Positions 26,178 through 34,252 of a stretch of 64,000 bases of DNA are shown here, in pieces; the stretch's first letter is position 1, and each line of letters begins with the position of its first letter. Source of the DNA: Pelosinus fermentans DSM 17108 (lineage in GTDB: Bacteria > Bacillota > Negativicutes > DSM-13327); assembly GCF_000271485.2 (NCBI RefSeq), contig NZ_AKVN02000001.1, positions 2,629,501-2,693,500 on the forward strand, in the 5' to 3' direction. The notes under the pieces are model-generated. The model saw nothing but the letters and a program-made list of their open reading frames with translations. It was not told the DNA's origin and made no database searches. The translations under genes were made by a program, and so were the position numbers.

Positions 26178-26921
26178 TTGACATATTCAAATTATTCAAT
26201 TTTAAAGTTAGTTATTGTAATTAGCGTTACCCTATTAGTAAGTGGCTGCAACATGTTTACGCCATTAAAAAAACCTGAAATAGGACCTGCTGGCAGCCCT
26301 GTAGAAGCAAAACCAAATCCACCTATCAGTCAACGATTCGAATCGCCACCTAAGGAGCTCTATGATTTGGAAGCTACTGCTGGTGTCATTTTTCAAGGAA
26401 TCAATAAAAAAGACTGGGTACAAGCAGAACGTGGTATTGCAACATTACAAACACTATGGCCTCAAATTAGAGATTTAGCTGGCAATAAAAAAGGACTGAA
26501 AGATGCTGATGAGGCGCTTACAACATTAGAAACAGATATCAATAAACAAAGCAGTCTCGCTTCCTACGAAAGTCTTATTAAATTTATGGCAAGTATTAGC
26601 GATGTAGGAAAATCATATAAATTATCTCCTCTATCGGATATTGTTGTAATTGGCAATACCATTCGCAATGTTAGCTTCTATGTGCAAGAAAAAGACTGGG
26701 ATAAGGCAAAAGCAAAAATGAAAGAGTTGGAAGGAGCTTGGGGACAAGCTAAACCGAGCATGGAAAAAGTCGGTATCCTAAGTGAAATAACAAAAACCCA
26801 TTCGGCTGTCAAACAATTGAAAGATGCTGTTGAAGCAGAAAATAAAGGCGCAGCTGAAGAGCAAATAGCCAATATTAATGAAAGTATGGGATTCATAAGA
26901 GAGTACTATCATGGCAAATAA
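26178..26921 (+). CDS. Predicted lipoprotein of unknown function
   Basis: The TTG at 26178 is chosen because AAAGGAGG lies seven bases upstream; an ATG nine codons earlier has no such site. The 247-aa product has a lipoprotein signal (LVIVISVTLLVSGC) with the acylated cysteine at about residue 24. A proline-rich linker and a mostly helical, charged domain follow, with repeated KDW-containing helices (NKKDWVQAERGIATLQ and EKDWDKAKAKMKELE). This suggests two copies of a helical repeat. No family was recognised. It converges on the spoVA operon and ends in a shared palindrome. Confidence 0.8.
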   Translation: MTYSNYSILKLVIVISVTLLVSGCNMFTPLKKPEIGPAGSPVEAKPNPPISQRFESPPKELYDLEATAGVIFQGINKKDWVQAERGIATLQTLWPQIRDLAGNKKGLKDADEALTTLETDINKQSSLASYESLIKFMASISDVGKSYKLSPLSDIVVIGNTIRNVSFYVQEKDWDKAKAKMKELEGAWGQAKPSMEKVGILSEITKTHSAVKQLKDAVEAENKGAAEEQIANINESMGFIREYYHGK

Positions 26922-26958
26922 TAAATCCTCGCAATTGCGAGGATTTATTATTTGCCAT
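26911..26958. terminator. 48-bp perfect palindrome, shared bidirectional terminator
   Basis: Bases 26911-26934 are the exact reverse complement of 26935-26958, with no spacer. The A- and T-rich flanks of the GC-rich core (CCTCGCAATTGCGAGG) fit a terminator for both converging genes. The last codons and stop codons of the lipoprotein gene and of spoVAF lie inside the arms. Confidence 0.85.
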
Positions 26959-28444
26959 TCTTATTTTTTTCCTCATCTTCATTGTCTAAACGATCTTTAT
27001 CTTGCGGTTTTAATGCAGCAGGACGCAATATTTTGCTCGGTAAAGGCAAACGTAATAATACGTCTTTCATGCCTCCAAGATTAAAGGGTAGTAAAGGCCA
27101 CAAATAAGGAATACCAAAAGATTTTGTAGTAGCCATAACAATGAAAATACCAACTAAGCCAACTAATAAGCCTGGCAATTTAAAAAAGATAACCAATAGT
27201 AATAATATCGCTCGGAAGAATCGTATTGCCATAGCAAATTCTATACTTGGTGTAGCAAAAGCACCAACAGCAGCTACTGCAGTGTAAAAGATGATTTCAT
27301 TACCGAATAACCCCACTTTAGTAGCAAATTCACCTATCATAAAAGCACCTATAAAACCAAGAGCCGTAGACTGAGCAGATGGTACATGTACAGTAGCCAT
27401 ACGCACCAATTCTACCCCTAGTTCTGCTAGAATGAACTGAAATCCAAGAGGAATAATTCCTGGATCTCTGGGACCAAGAAAGGCCAAAGATTCAGGCAGC
27501 AAATGACGTTGTAATACCAATGCCAGCCATAGCGGTGGTAACAATAAGGATAAAAAAACTCCTAATAATCGTACCATACGAAGATAAGAACCAACAACAA
27601 CATGTTGATGAAATTCTTCGACGTGTTGTACATGATGCCAGAATGTGGTAGGCAAAATCATAATATTAGGTGAAGTGTCAATCACTAAGCAGACATGACC
27701 TTCTAACAAATGAACAGCTGCTACATCTGGACGTTCAGTATAACGCACCTTAGGTAAAGGATTCCACTTACTTCCACCTACGATAAATTCTTCGATTGCC
27801 TTTTCTGCCATGGGTATGCCATCAATATTAATACTATTTAATCGTTCTTTCACGATATCAACTAATTTAGGATCCGTTATGTCTTTAATGTAAGCAACTG
27901 CAATATCACCTTGTGAACGAGTTCCTATCTTAACAATTTCAAATCGCAGCTGCGGATCACGAAGACGTCTTCTAATTAAAGCTGTGTTAAAAACTAATGT
28001 TTCAACAAAGGAATCTCTCGAACCCCTCGTCACTTTTTCTATTGTAGATTCACTAGGCATTCTCGCTGGATATGATCGAGCATCAATGATGATTATTTCT
28101 TCTTCGCCATCTACTAAAAACAATAATTCACCTGATAATAAACTCGTAACTGCATCATTCATATTGCCCATTAATTTTACCTGTGAATGAGTAACCCTAG
28201 TATAAAATAGCTTTTGCAGCGTATTAATTGTTAACTCATCAGGATGTAGGGTAAGCATATCTTCAATAACATTAGTAAGGAGTATATCATTCGTCATTGC
28301 ATTAATGGAAAAAGACGCTGCTCGTTTGCGCCCTATTTTATATTCACGAAAAATAATATCAAAGCTTTCTCCTACGCCTAAAAAATCTTTTAAATAATTA
28401 ATATTATGATCGATATCTTTCTCAATTTTCTTTTGCTCTTCCAT
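26948..28444 (-). CDS. spoVAF: SpoVAF/GerA-type spore germination protein
   Basis: SpoVAF is a GerA-subunit-like membrane protein encoded in many spoVA operons; it acts in germination. The ATG at 28444 has GGAGTGG upstream and gives 498 aa. The soluble N-terminal domain (about 1-280) has SRDSFVETLVFNTALIRRRL, the GerA-family signature. Five membrane helices follow from about residue 290, with the PSAQSTALGFIGAFMIGEFA and FATPSIEFAMAIRF motifs. It overlaps spoVAEa by 23 bp. Its C-terminus is charged and ends in the shared palindrome. Confidence 0.95.
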   Translation of the reverse strand: MEEQKKIEKDIDHNINYLKDFLGVGESFDIIFREYKIGRKRAASFSINAMTNDILLTNVIEDMLTLHPDELTINTLQKLFYTRVTHSQVKLMGNMNDAVTSLLSGELLFLVDGEEEIIIIDARSYPARMPSESTIEKVTRGSRDSFVETLVFNTALIRRRLRDPQLRFEIVKIGTRSQGDIAVAYIKDITDPKLVDIVKERLNSINIDGIPMAEKAIEEFIVGGSKWNPLPKVRYTERPDVAAVHLLEGHVCLVIDTSPNIMILPTTFWHHVQHVEEFHQHVVVGSYLRMVRLLGVFLSLLLPPLWLALVLQRHLLPESLAFLGPRDPGIIPLGFQFILAELGVELVRMATVHVPSAQSTALGFIGAFMIGEFATKVGLFGNEIIFYTAVAAVGAFATPSIEFAMAIRFFRAILLLLVIFFKLPGLLVGLVGIFIVMATTKSFGIPYLWPLLPFNLGGMKDVLLRLPLPSKILRPAALKPQDKDRLDNEDEEKNKNGK

Positions 28445-29027
28445 ATTCAATACCACTCCGTTTTAAGATCTCTTCAATTGCTTTACGTGTGATGGGCGCG
28501 CCCCGCCCAATATCATCTGCTCTGTCCATCTTACCAATATCTCCCACGCCGACAATAAAAGGTATGTCAACATGATTTAGTACATCTACGGTATCGCCAG
28601 TAATAATAGATCTTTTTTCATGTGTCTTCTTGCAAACACCATTTTTATCGACCGAATGATTTACGATATCACCACTGCTGGTTATGCACTCATCAGCTGC
28701 AATTCCAACTATCCCTGTAGTATTCGATGCAACAGCGACTGCACCCAATACTTCAATATCAGGGTGGGAAGCAACATATTCCATTGCAACTTCTCCGTTA
28801 CCTTTGTGGCGACTTCCCCGGTCGTCGAACATAACAAGTACGGGATCATGATGAACAGTTTTTAACAATCTTACGATTTCTTTTCCACTAATTGGAGTGG
28901 GATTACCGCCTGATGCTGATATACAACGAAGACCTAAGGATATAGCAATATCCTCTACTACATGTTGTGCAACTCTATCGCCATCTGTAACTAAGATTAC
29001 TCGTATTTTTTCGGACAATATTTTCAC
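28422..29027 (-). CDS. spoVAEA: Stage V sporulation protein AEa
   Basis: SpoVAEa is a soluble protein of the spoVA operon, which imports dipicolinic acid into the forespore and releases it in germination. The 201-aa sequence starts with the typical RVILVTDGDRVAQHVVE and contains VLVMFDDRGSRHKGNGE near residue 77, NTTGIVGIAADECITSSG and the late FIVGVGDIGKMDRADDIGRG. Its stop overlaps spoVAF and it starts one base after the preceding unknown gene. Confidence 0.93.
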   Translation of the reverse strand: MKILSEKIRVILVTDGDRVAQHVVEDIAISLGLRCISASGGNPTPISGKEIVRLLKTVHHDPVLVMFDDRGSRHKGNGEVAMEYVASHPDIEVLGAVAVASNTTGIVGIAADECITSSGDIVNHSVDKNGVCKKTHEKRSIITGDTVDVLNHVDIPFIVGVGDIGKMDRADDIGRGAPITRKAIEEILKRSGIEYGRAKEN

Positions 29028-29028
29028 C

Positions 29029-29685
29029 TCATGATTTTTTTTTATTTTCTTTACTTAACAAATGGCTAATATTTATCGCCACTTTTTCACTTTTACTAAT
29101 GACTTCTTTAAGTTTTTGCAAACTTGTTTCTAGTTCGTTAGCCAACTCGTATTGTGTTTGAGCTAATACCTGACTAACAGTCTGAACAGCCATCGAATCT
29201 TGCTGCTGCTGTTTCATATCAGAGTTTTTAGTTTCATTAGTTTGTGATTTTGAAGAATTGCCCTCACTATTGCTCTTATCTTGCAGCATTGCACTTACCA
29301 AGGTTTTTAACTCTTGCAATAACTCCTTATCCCCTTGTTCGTTTTCTCCATTTTGTAGCAGTTGTTCAGATAATTTTGCTTGAAGAAGTTTCTTACTTGA
29401 AGAGCTATCAGTATTTTTTCCAGCATCAGAAGAAATATTTTTTTTACTATCATCATTTGAACTTTTCATTTCTTCTAAATTACTATTAAGCTTTTCCAAT
29501 AGAGCAATAATTTCTTTATTATTACCACTATCAACTTTAGTTTGAGCTTGGATAAATCCTTGAGCCATATCTGCAATTACCTTATTTGTATCACCATTAT
29601 TCTTATAATCGTCATCATCTTTTATTGGTCGTTCTTCATTTGTTCTTCCCAAATGCATAGAACGTCGTGCAGTTCTTCTCTCCAT
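29029..29685 (-). CDS. Unknown low-complexity hydrophilic protein inside the spoVA operon
   Basis: The ATG at 29685 has GAGGTG six bases upstream and yields 218 aa. The product is Lys/Ser/Asn/Gln-rich with a basic start (MERRTARRSMHLGR), a long Ser/Asn-rich disordered middle and two helical stretches: ALLEKLNSNLEEMK near residue 60 and a C-terminal coiled-coil-like ANELETSLQKLKEVISK. No membrane segment or known domain was found. It sits between an unknown membrane gene and spoVAEa with one-base spacing, so co-expression in the forespore is likely. It is absent from the B. subtilis spoVA operon. Function unknown. Confidence 0.8.
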   Translation of the reverse strand: MERRTARRSMHLGRTNEERPIKDDDDYKNNGDTNKVIADMAQGFIQAQTKVDSGNNKEIIALLEKLNSNLEEMKSSNDDSKKNISSDAGKNTDSSSSKKLLQAKLSEQLLQNGENEQGDKELLQELKTLVSAMLQDKSNSEGNSSKSQTNETKNSDMKQQQQDSMAVQTVSQVLAQTQYELANELETSLQKLKEVISKSEKVAINISHLLSKENKKKS

Positions 29686-29695
29686 CTTTTGCACC

Positions 29696-30088
29696 TCACA
29701 CAAAAATCTTCCATAGACTAATTAAACATGCTAAAACACATAAACGAAAATTAACTACTGCAAAAGGATACTTAAGAGCACTCATCGGATTCAATAAGCG
29801 AGATGTAGGTTCAAAAGCAATACCTCCTGCAAGGGAACTTGCAATATAATTAGTTAAAGATCCGCTAAATAGTAATAAAGTTCCTATCAGACTTGTATTA
29901 TAGTTACTAACGTCAATTGTGCCAAAAGCACCAGCTGCTACAATGGTATCAATTTGTCCATTAAAAAGAACTGCCATAACAATCTCCCCTACTTCATGCA
30001 AGCTAATCGCAAGTAAAACATAATGTGGGTAACGTATGCCAATTAGACAAATTGTGGCGACGATACCAATAAAATCGATAATTAGCAT
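29696..30088 (-). CDS. Unknown multi-pass membrane protein inside the spoVA operon
   Basis: The 130-aa protein is highly hydrophobic with about three or four membrane helices (DFIGIVATICLIGI, NTSLIGTLLLFSGSLTNYIA, AVVNFRLCVLACLISLW). Its ATG overlaps the spoVAEb stop by one base (TGATG), so translation is coupled. It contains HEVGE, which is not a metalloprotease HExxH site. No family was recognised. Its position among SpoVA membrane channel components suggests a helper of dipicolinate transport, which is inference. Confidence 0.8.
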   Translation of the reverse strand: MLIIDFIGIVATICLIGIRYPHYVLLAISLHEVGEIVMAVLFNGQIDTIVAAGAFGTIDVSNYNTSLIGTLLLFSGSLTNYIASSLAGGIAFEPTSRLLNPMSALKYPFAVVNFRLCVLACLISLWKIFV

Positions 30089-30444
30089 CAGCCGCCCTTG
30101 CCTTTAGGATTAAATAATACAGACATGAAGAAGCCAAAGACTACAGCAGCCATGATACCCGTTGCTGTTGCTTTTAAAGCACCACTAAAAATTCCTAGAA
30201 AGCCAAAGCTATTAATATCTTCAATTGTCCCTGCTACCAAAGCATGACCAAAGCCTAATAAAGGAACTGTTGCGCCAGCACCTGCAATATCTACTAAAGG
30301 CTGATATAAACCTATACCGCTTAGTATTCCCCCTAATACCACAAATAAAACTAAAACATGAGCAGGTGTTAAGGGAGTTAAATCCATTAGTAATTGTCCA
30401 ATCACACATAAACCTCCTCCCACAACAAATACCATTATATACAA
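30088..30444 (-). CDS. spoVAEB: Stage V sporulation protein AE (SpoVAEb)
   Basis: SpoVAEb is a small membrane protein of the dipicolinate channel and pairs structurally with SpoVAC. The 118-aa sequence has the family features GGGLCVIGQLLMDLT, GAGATVPLLGFGHALVAG and the hydrophobic C-terminus GIMAAVVFGFFMSVLF. The first possible start is TTG at 30444, with AAGGAGGGG about 14 bases upstream, which is longer than usual. It follows spoVAD by 31 bp. Confidence 0.9.
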   Translation of the reverse strand: MYIMVFVVGGGLCVIGQLLMDLTPLTPAHVLVLFVVLGGILSGIGLYQPLVDIAGAGATVPLLGFGHALVAGTIEDINSFGFLGIFSGALKATATGIMAAVVFGFFMSVLFNPKGKGG

Positions 30445-30475
30445 AGACGTGATAAGCCCCTCCTTTAATAAATAT

Positions 30476-31483
30476 TTATGGCATTTCTATTGATACAGCG
30501 TGGGCAATACAAGGAATCGATTCCTTTTGTTGATAAGATGTTGTACTATGTAAACTGCCTGTTCCCAAAAAAAGTATCTTTTTCAATTTATCCTGTAGTA
30601 ATTTTTTATAAATGTACCCACATAACACAATTGCGGAACTGGCGCATCCACTAGCACCTGCGTGAGCATCTTGATTCTCCTTATAAACCATACAGCCACA
30701 ATCTTGATAGTTAGTGGAGATATCTACCCCTTTTTCTTGCAGCAGCTGTATGACTAAATCTCTTCCTACACTTCCTAAATCTCCAGTAAAGATCATGTCA
30801 TAATAAGCTGGTGTTCTTCCAATATCCTGGAGATGCTGCCATATCGTATCAACTGCAGCTGGTGCCATAGCTGGTCCCATTGCATTCGGATCTTTTATAC
30901 CATAATCAACAATCTTACCAATTGTTCCTGTAGTAATGCGCGGGCCACTACCCGATGTGGAAACAACTACAGCTCCCGATCCTGTTACTGTCCATTGAGC
31001 TCCAGGCGGCCGTTGTACACCCATTTCATTAGGAAAACGATATTGTCGTTCTGCAGCATCATGATGGCTAGAAGCAGCCGCCACAATTTTACTGAAAAAT
31101 CCCCCATCTAGTAATATAGCGCTTAACAGCATGCCTTCTACCATAGTAGAGCATGCTCCATATAATCCTAAAAATGGTCTTTTTAGATTTTTCATTGCAA
31201 AATGAGTACTCATTAATTGATTCAGCAGATCACCAGCAAAGACACAGTCAACTTCTTCCATCGTGCTATTGTCTTTTTCTATCGCTCTTTTTATAGCATA
31301 TTCCATTAAATACGATTCACATTGCTCCCAACTAGCCAAACCATTTAGGTTATCCGGCATAATATAATCAAAGTATCCTTGCAATAATCCTTTTCCTTCC
31401 ATAGGGCCAACAATATTTGCTGTGCTTGTTATAATTGGAGGATTTGTAAAAACAACACTTTGCATACCTTGCTTTTTATTCAT
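30476..31483 (-). CDS. spoVAD: Stage V sporulation protein AD
   Basis: SpoVAD is a soluble thiolase-like protein that binds dipicolinic acid and delivers it to the SpoVA channel. The 335-aa product shows family motifs FAGDLLNQLMSTHFA near residue 85, GLYGACSTMVEGM near 108 and HAGASGCASSAIVL near 275. The cysteine and histidine of the thiolase fold are only partly kept, as usual for the family. It lies 12 bp after spoVAC. The C-terminal LGTGSLHSTTSYQQKESIP is typical. Confidence 0.96.
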   Translation of the reverse strand: MNKKQGMQSVVFTNPPIITSTANIVGPMEGKGLLQGYFDYIMPDNLNGLASWEQCESYLMEYAIKRAIEKDNSTMEEVDCVFAGDLLNQLMSTHFAMKNLKRPFLGLYGACSTMVEGMLLSAILLDGGFFSKIVAAASSHHDAAERQYRFPNEMGVQRPPGAQWTVTGSGAVVVSTSGSGPRITTGTIGKIVDYGIKDPNAMGPAMAPAAVDTIWQHLQDIGRTPAYYDMIFTGDLGSVGRDLVIQLLQEKGVDISTNYQDCGCMVYKENQDAHAGASGCASSAIVLCGYIYKKLLQDKLKKILFLGTGSLHSTTSYQQKESIPCIAHAVSIEMP

Positions 31484-31495
31484 TTAATCTACCTC

Positions 31496-31972
31496 CTATT
31501 GTCTGATCCAATAGATTAAGCCAATTATAAATGCAGTTACCATTCCATATACTAATACCGGTCCAGCAATAACAAACATTTTAGCCCCAACACCGAATAC
31601 ATAGCCTTCACGTTTAAACTCCATAGCTGGCGCTACAATGGAATTTGCAAATCCTGTTATAGGGACAATTGAACCTGCCCCAGCTCGCTTGCCTAAATCA
31701 TCATAAACACCAATCCCTGTAAAAAACGCTCCTAGAAAGACTAATACAGCTGTCGCACAGGCAGAAGCCTCTTTTTTTTGTAAACTTAGCCCCAAGAAAT
31801 AATCTGTAATTAATTGTCCTAAAGTACAGATTAGTCCACCAACGACAAAGGCCCAGCAAATATTCTTAAGTAACGGGGGTTTGGGTGTAACATTATCTAC
31901 CTTACTTTGATATTTTTGTTGCTGCATTTTTTCTTTAATCTCTTGTTGTTTCTTATTTATTTCATTAGACAT
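31496..31972 (-). CDS. spoVAC: Stage V sporulation protein AC
   Basis: SpoVAC is a membrane protein of the spore inner membrane that acts as a mechanosensitive channel for dipicolinate. The 158-aa sequence has an N-terminal charged helix rich in Lys/Gln, then about four membrane helices. Motifs CTLGQLITDYFLGL near residue 62, IPITGFANSIVAPAMEFKRE-like VPITGFANSIVAPAMEFKR near 105 and a final GMVTAFIIGLIYW are diagnostic. It is the first gene of this operon; spoVAA and spoVAB are absent, as in clostridia. Confidence 0.96.
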   Translation of the reverse strand: MSNEINKKQQEIKEKMQQQKYQSKVDNVTPKPPLLKNICWAFVVGGLICTLGQLITDYFLGLSLQKKEASACATAVLVFLGAFFTGIGVYDDLGKRAGAGSIVPITGFANSIVAPAMEFKREGYVFGVGAKMFVIAGPVLVYGMVTAFIIGLIYWIRQ

Positions 31973-32091
31973 ATTGTCACACCCTTTGCAAAATTATAAT
32001 TATTACTTGAACAATACATACCTTAGCCTTTTCTTATTTTGACCACTCAAATCTGAAATATGCATTTTTCAAAAAGAAAACTTTATTTATA

Positions 32092-32122
32092 AAAAAGAGC
32101 ACCACAAAGGGTACTCTTTCTT
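32092..32122 (-). terminator. Terminator of the dodecin gene
   Basis: On the minus strand AAAGAGTACC pairs with GGTGCTCTTT with one G-T pair, followed by TTTTTTATAAA. It lies just after the dodecin stop and before the spoVA operon. Confidence 0.65.
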
Positions 32123-32134
32123 TTCTGATCATAC

Positions 32135-32335
32135 TTAATGATTCACTTTAAATGCAACTTTTACATCCGCTTTGTATTCTGCAATATGTCCATTGTCAAT
32201 ATTAGCAGTAAAGTTAGTTACTTCGACGCCTAGTATATCATCAATCGATCTAGAAGCTTCCATTACCGCGTTGTCTACTGCATCTGTCCAGTTATGGCTA
32301 GATGTGCCAACTAACTCAATTACTTTTACAACCAT
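32135..32335 (-). CDS. Dodecin family flavin-binding protein
   Basis: Dodecins form hollow dodecamers that store or buffer flavins or related ligands. The ATG at 32335 is preceded by AAGGAGGT and gives 66 aa, the usual size; the upstream frame is not needed. The family sequence is clear: VVKVIELVGTSSHNWTDAV at the start and EVTNFTANIDNGHIAEYKAD-like middle, with the tryptophan at residue 17 that stacks on the ligand. It lies between the spoIIA and spoVA operons, with its own terminator. Confidence 0.93.
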   Translation of the reverse strand: MVVKVIELVGTSSHNWTDAVDNAVMEASRSIDDILGVEVTNFTANIDNGHIAEYKADVKVAFKVNH

Positions 32336-32459
32336 GCCATTACCTCCTTGATTAATTATAGGATTCTCCAATAGTTTGCACATAACGATTGGTATTATAC
32401 ATTGTGTAGCAGCTACTTGATCTTTTTAGATAGAATCTTTAGCAACATGTTAAAGATAT

Positions 32460-32606
32460 TTATTCTACCTTATTTAAATAGAAAACCTGCTTTGCTCCCA
32501 TTGGTGAGCGCTGGGGAAAATTACTATAAAGAAATAGCCAAGTAAATATGCTGCTACTTAAAGCGACAATCACAGCCCAAATAATATATTTTCTTTTGCC
32601 AGACAT
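32460..32606 (-). CDS. Unknown 48-aa single-pass membrane protein
   Basis: Read directly from the minus strand: AAAGAGGTGGAATTT leads into ATG at 32606 and a 48-codon frame ending in TAA. The product starts MSGKRKYIIWAVIVALSSS and has one hydrophobic helix (about residues 7-27) with a basic cytoplasmic head, then a polar tail. No family is recognised. It lies just past the sigF terminator, so it probably has its own promoter or relies on read-through. Confidence 0.6.
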   Translation of the reverse strand: MSGKRKYIIWAVIVALSSSIFTWLFLYSNFPQRSPMGAKQVFYLNKVE

Positions 32607-32640
32607 AAATTCCACCTCTTTATTCTTATTATGCCTATTT

Positions 32641-32673
32641 TATAAAAAAATAAGACCTCTGTTTATGAGGTCT
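32641..32673 (-). terminator. Terminator of spoIIAC with the stop codon in its loop
   Basis: AGACCTC (32653-32659) pairs with GAGGTCT (32667-32673); the spoIIAC TAA (32663-32665) lies in the loop. TTATTTTTTTATA follows on the minus strand. Confidence 0.8.
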
Positions 32674-33394
32674 GCATAAATTCTTTCATGAGTTTTAAAG
32701 CTTGTTTTTCAATTCTAGATATTTGTACTTGGGATAATCCTATTATTTGGGCTACTTCTGCTTGGGTTTTATCAGCAAAGAAACGTAAATGAATTACAAG
32801 GCGTTCTTTTTCTGGTAGACGTAATACAATTTCTTTTAATGCTAATTTTTCAAAGTAAGCGCTGTCTTCTTCCTCACAATACTTCATTTGATCCAACAAC
32901 AGTATTGGATCACCATCATCATGAAAGACATTAGCATATAAGGATGTCGGTGTCTGAATTGCTTCTAGAGCAGCCACGACTTCTTGCGGTGCCAGGCTCA
33001 GCTCCTTTGCAATTTCCGTTATGGTTGGATCTCGTCCGAGTATTCCTTGCAATCTTTCTTGAGTACGGTGTACCTTATATGCCAATTCTTTTACTGGGCG
33101 GCTAACTTTCACTGGATTATCATCTCGGATAAATCGTCGGATTTCTCCAATAATCATTGGCACTGCATAAGTTGAAAACTTAACACTAAATTTTGTGTCA
33201 AAACGTTCAATTGCTTTGACCAAACCGATACAGCCTAATTGAAATAAATCATCCCATTCATAGCCGCGGTTTGTAAAGCGATGCACCACACTTCGTACCA
33301 AATTGATATTATTTTCTAAAATATATTCCTTAGCAATTTGATCACCAGCTTGTGCTTTATGTAGTAATTTTTTGATTTCTTCATCTTCAAGCAT
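32663..33394 (-). CDS. sigF: RNA polymerase sigma-F factor
   Basis: Sigma-F (SpoIIAC) is the first forespore-specific sigma factor and is held inactive by SpoIIAB. The 243-aa protein has sigma region 2 with DDLFQLGCIGLVKAIERFD, a region 3 segment, and region 4.2 with TQAEVAQIIGLSQVQISRIEKQAL. SRPVKELAYKVHRTQE near residue 100 is typical of SigF/SigG. It is the third gene of spoIIAA-AB-AC with a 10-bp gap. SigF and SigG are close paralogues; the operon position identifies this one as SigF. Confidence 0.97.
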   Translation of the reverse strand: MLEDEEIKKLLHKAQAGDQIAKEYILENNINLVRSVVHRFTNRGYEWDDLFQLGCIGLVKAIERFDTKFSVKFSTYAVPMIIGEIRRFIRDDNPVKVSRPVKELAYKVHRTQERLQGILGRDPTITEIAKELSLAPQEVVAALEAIQTPTSLYANVFHDDGDPILLLDQMKYCEEEDSAYFEKLALKEIVLRLPEKERLVIHLRFFADKTQAEVAQIIGLSQVQISRIEKQALKLMKEFMQTS

Positions 33395-33404
33395 GGTATC
33401 CCAC

Positions 33405-33836
33405 CTAATGCTCTGTCTTAAGCAAAGTTTTTTTCACCATTCTCACCAGTGTTCCCTTATTAACTTCCGACTCAATATAAAGTTCATCCATGAAAGACTC
33501 CATAAAAGCAAAGCCTAAGCCCATACGTTCTGGATCACTAGAATAGGACGGCTGACGTGCTAATGCAATATCAGCAATACCTTTGCCATGATCTACAATA
33601 ATATATTCTAATTGATCCTCATATAAAGTCATCTTAATTTCAATTTCTCCATCTTGGTACTCATATCCATGTATGACAGCGTTGGAAACTGCTTCTGATA
33701 CAGCAACCTTTATTTCCTCGATTTCATTTAAAGTAAAATCCACTTGAGCTGCAAAAGCAGCAGTACTCACCCTGGCAATACCAACGTTTTCGCTAAGACT
33801 TCGAATACTCATAGTAATCTGATTTTTTATTGCCAT
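33405..33836 (-). CDS. spoIIAB: Anti-sigma F factor and serine kinase SpoIIAB
   Basis: SpoIIAB binds and inhibits SigF and phosphorylates SpoIIAA on serine. The 143-aa GHKL-fold protein has EIKVAVSEAVSNAVIHGYE (N box) near residue 40, the VDHGKGIAD motif near residue 84 (G1 box) and RMGLGFAFMESFMDE near 104 (G2). The start lies 10 bp past spoIIAA. Synteny is the same as in all spore formers. Confidence 0.97.
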   Translation of the reverse strand: MAIKNQITMSIRSLSENVGIARVSTAAFAAQVDFTLNEIEEIKVAVSEAVSNAVIHGYEYQDGEIEIKMTLYEDQLEYIIVDHGKGIADIALARQPSYSSDPERMGLGFAFMESFMDELYIESEVNKGTLVRMVKKTLLKTEH

Positions 33837-33846
33837 GATGCCCTCC

Positions 33847-34182
33847 TCATAAGCATTCTAGTGCTTCTTTTTCAGAATGGTATAGTTTAATAATCTTTAA
33901 GAGTCCAGATAATTCAAAAATCTGTAATACTTGTGGCTGAATCTGAGTGGCAGACATAATACCACCTAAACCACTAATTTTTTTGTAACGTCCTAATAAA
34001 ACCCCTAAACCAGAACTATCAATAAACTTTACCGCTTCTAAATTAAACAACACGTGTTTTACCCCGCTTAATTCTAATGCATGATCTACGGTTTCTCTAA
34101 ATTCATTAGCAACATGCATATCTAACTCTCCTTCGACTCGTACTAATAAAACACCTCGTTTCAGTGAAGTGACTATATTCAA
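33847..34182 (-). CDS. spoIIAA: Anti-anti-sigma factor SpoIIAA
   Basis: SpoIIAA releases SigF from SpoIIAB after dephosphorylation by SpoIIE. The 111-aa STAS-domain protein has the phosphorylation site KFIDSSGLGVLLGRYK, with the serine near residue 58. Translation starts at TTG with AGGAGG eight bases upstream. A consensus SigH promoter precedes it. The operon is separated from dacF by a terminator, so it is expressed independently of dacF. Confidence 0.96.
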   Translation of the reverse strand: MNIVTSLKRGVLLVRVEGELDMHVANEFRETVDHALELSGVKHVLFNLEAVKFIDSSGLGVLLGRYKKISGLGGIMSATQIQPQVLQIFELSGLLKIIKLYHSEKEALECL

Positions 34183-34215
34183 TATATTTTCCTCCTCTTT
34201 TTGACTCTGCTACTA

Positions 34216-34244
34216 ATATTCTTCAATAGGAAAATTTTTCCTGC
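34216..34244 (-). promoter_or_regulatory. Consensus SigH promoter of the spoIIA operon
   Basis: On the minus strand GCAGGAAAA (34236-34244) fits RNAGGAWWW and GAAGAATAT (34216-34224) fits RNNGAATWW at every position, with an 11-base spacer. It lies about 35-60 bp before the TTG start. spoIIA is SigH-dependent in Bacillus. No clear Spo0A box was seen next to it. Confidence 0.75.
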
Positions 34245-34252
34245 CTAAAAAT

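Noticed and set aside
29696-30088. HEVGE as a metalloprotease site
   Set aside because: The second histidine of HExxH is absent and no partner motif was found.
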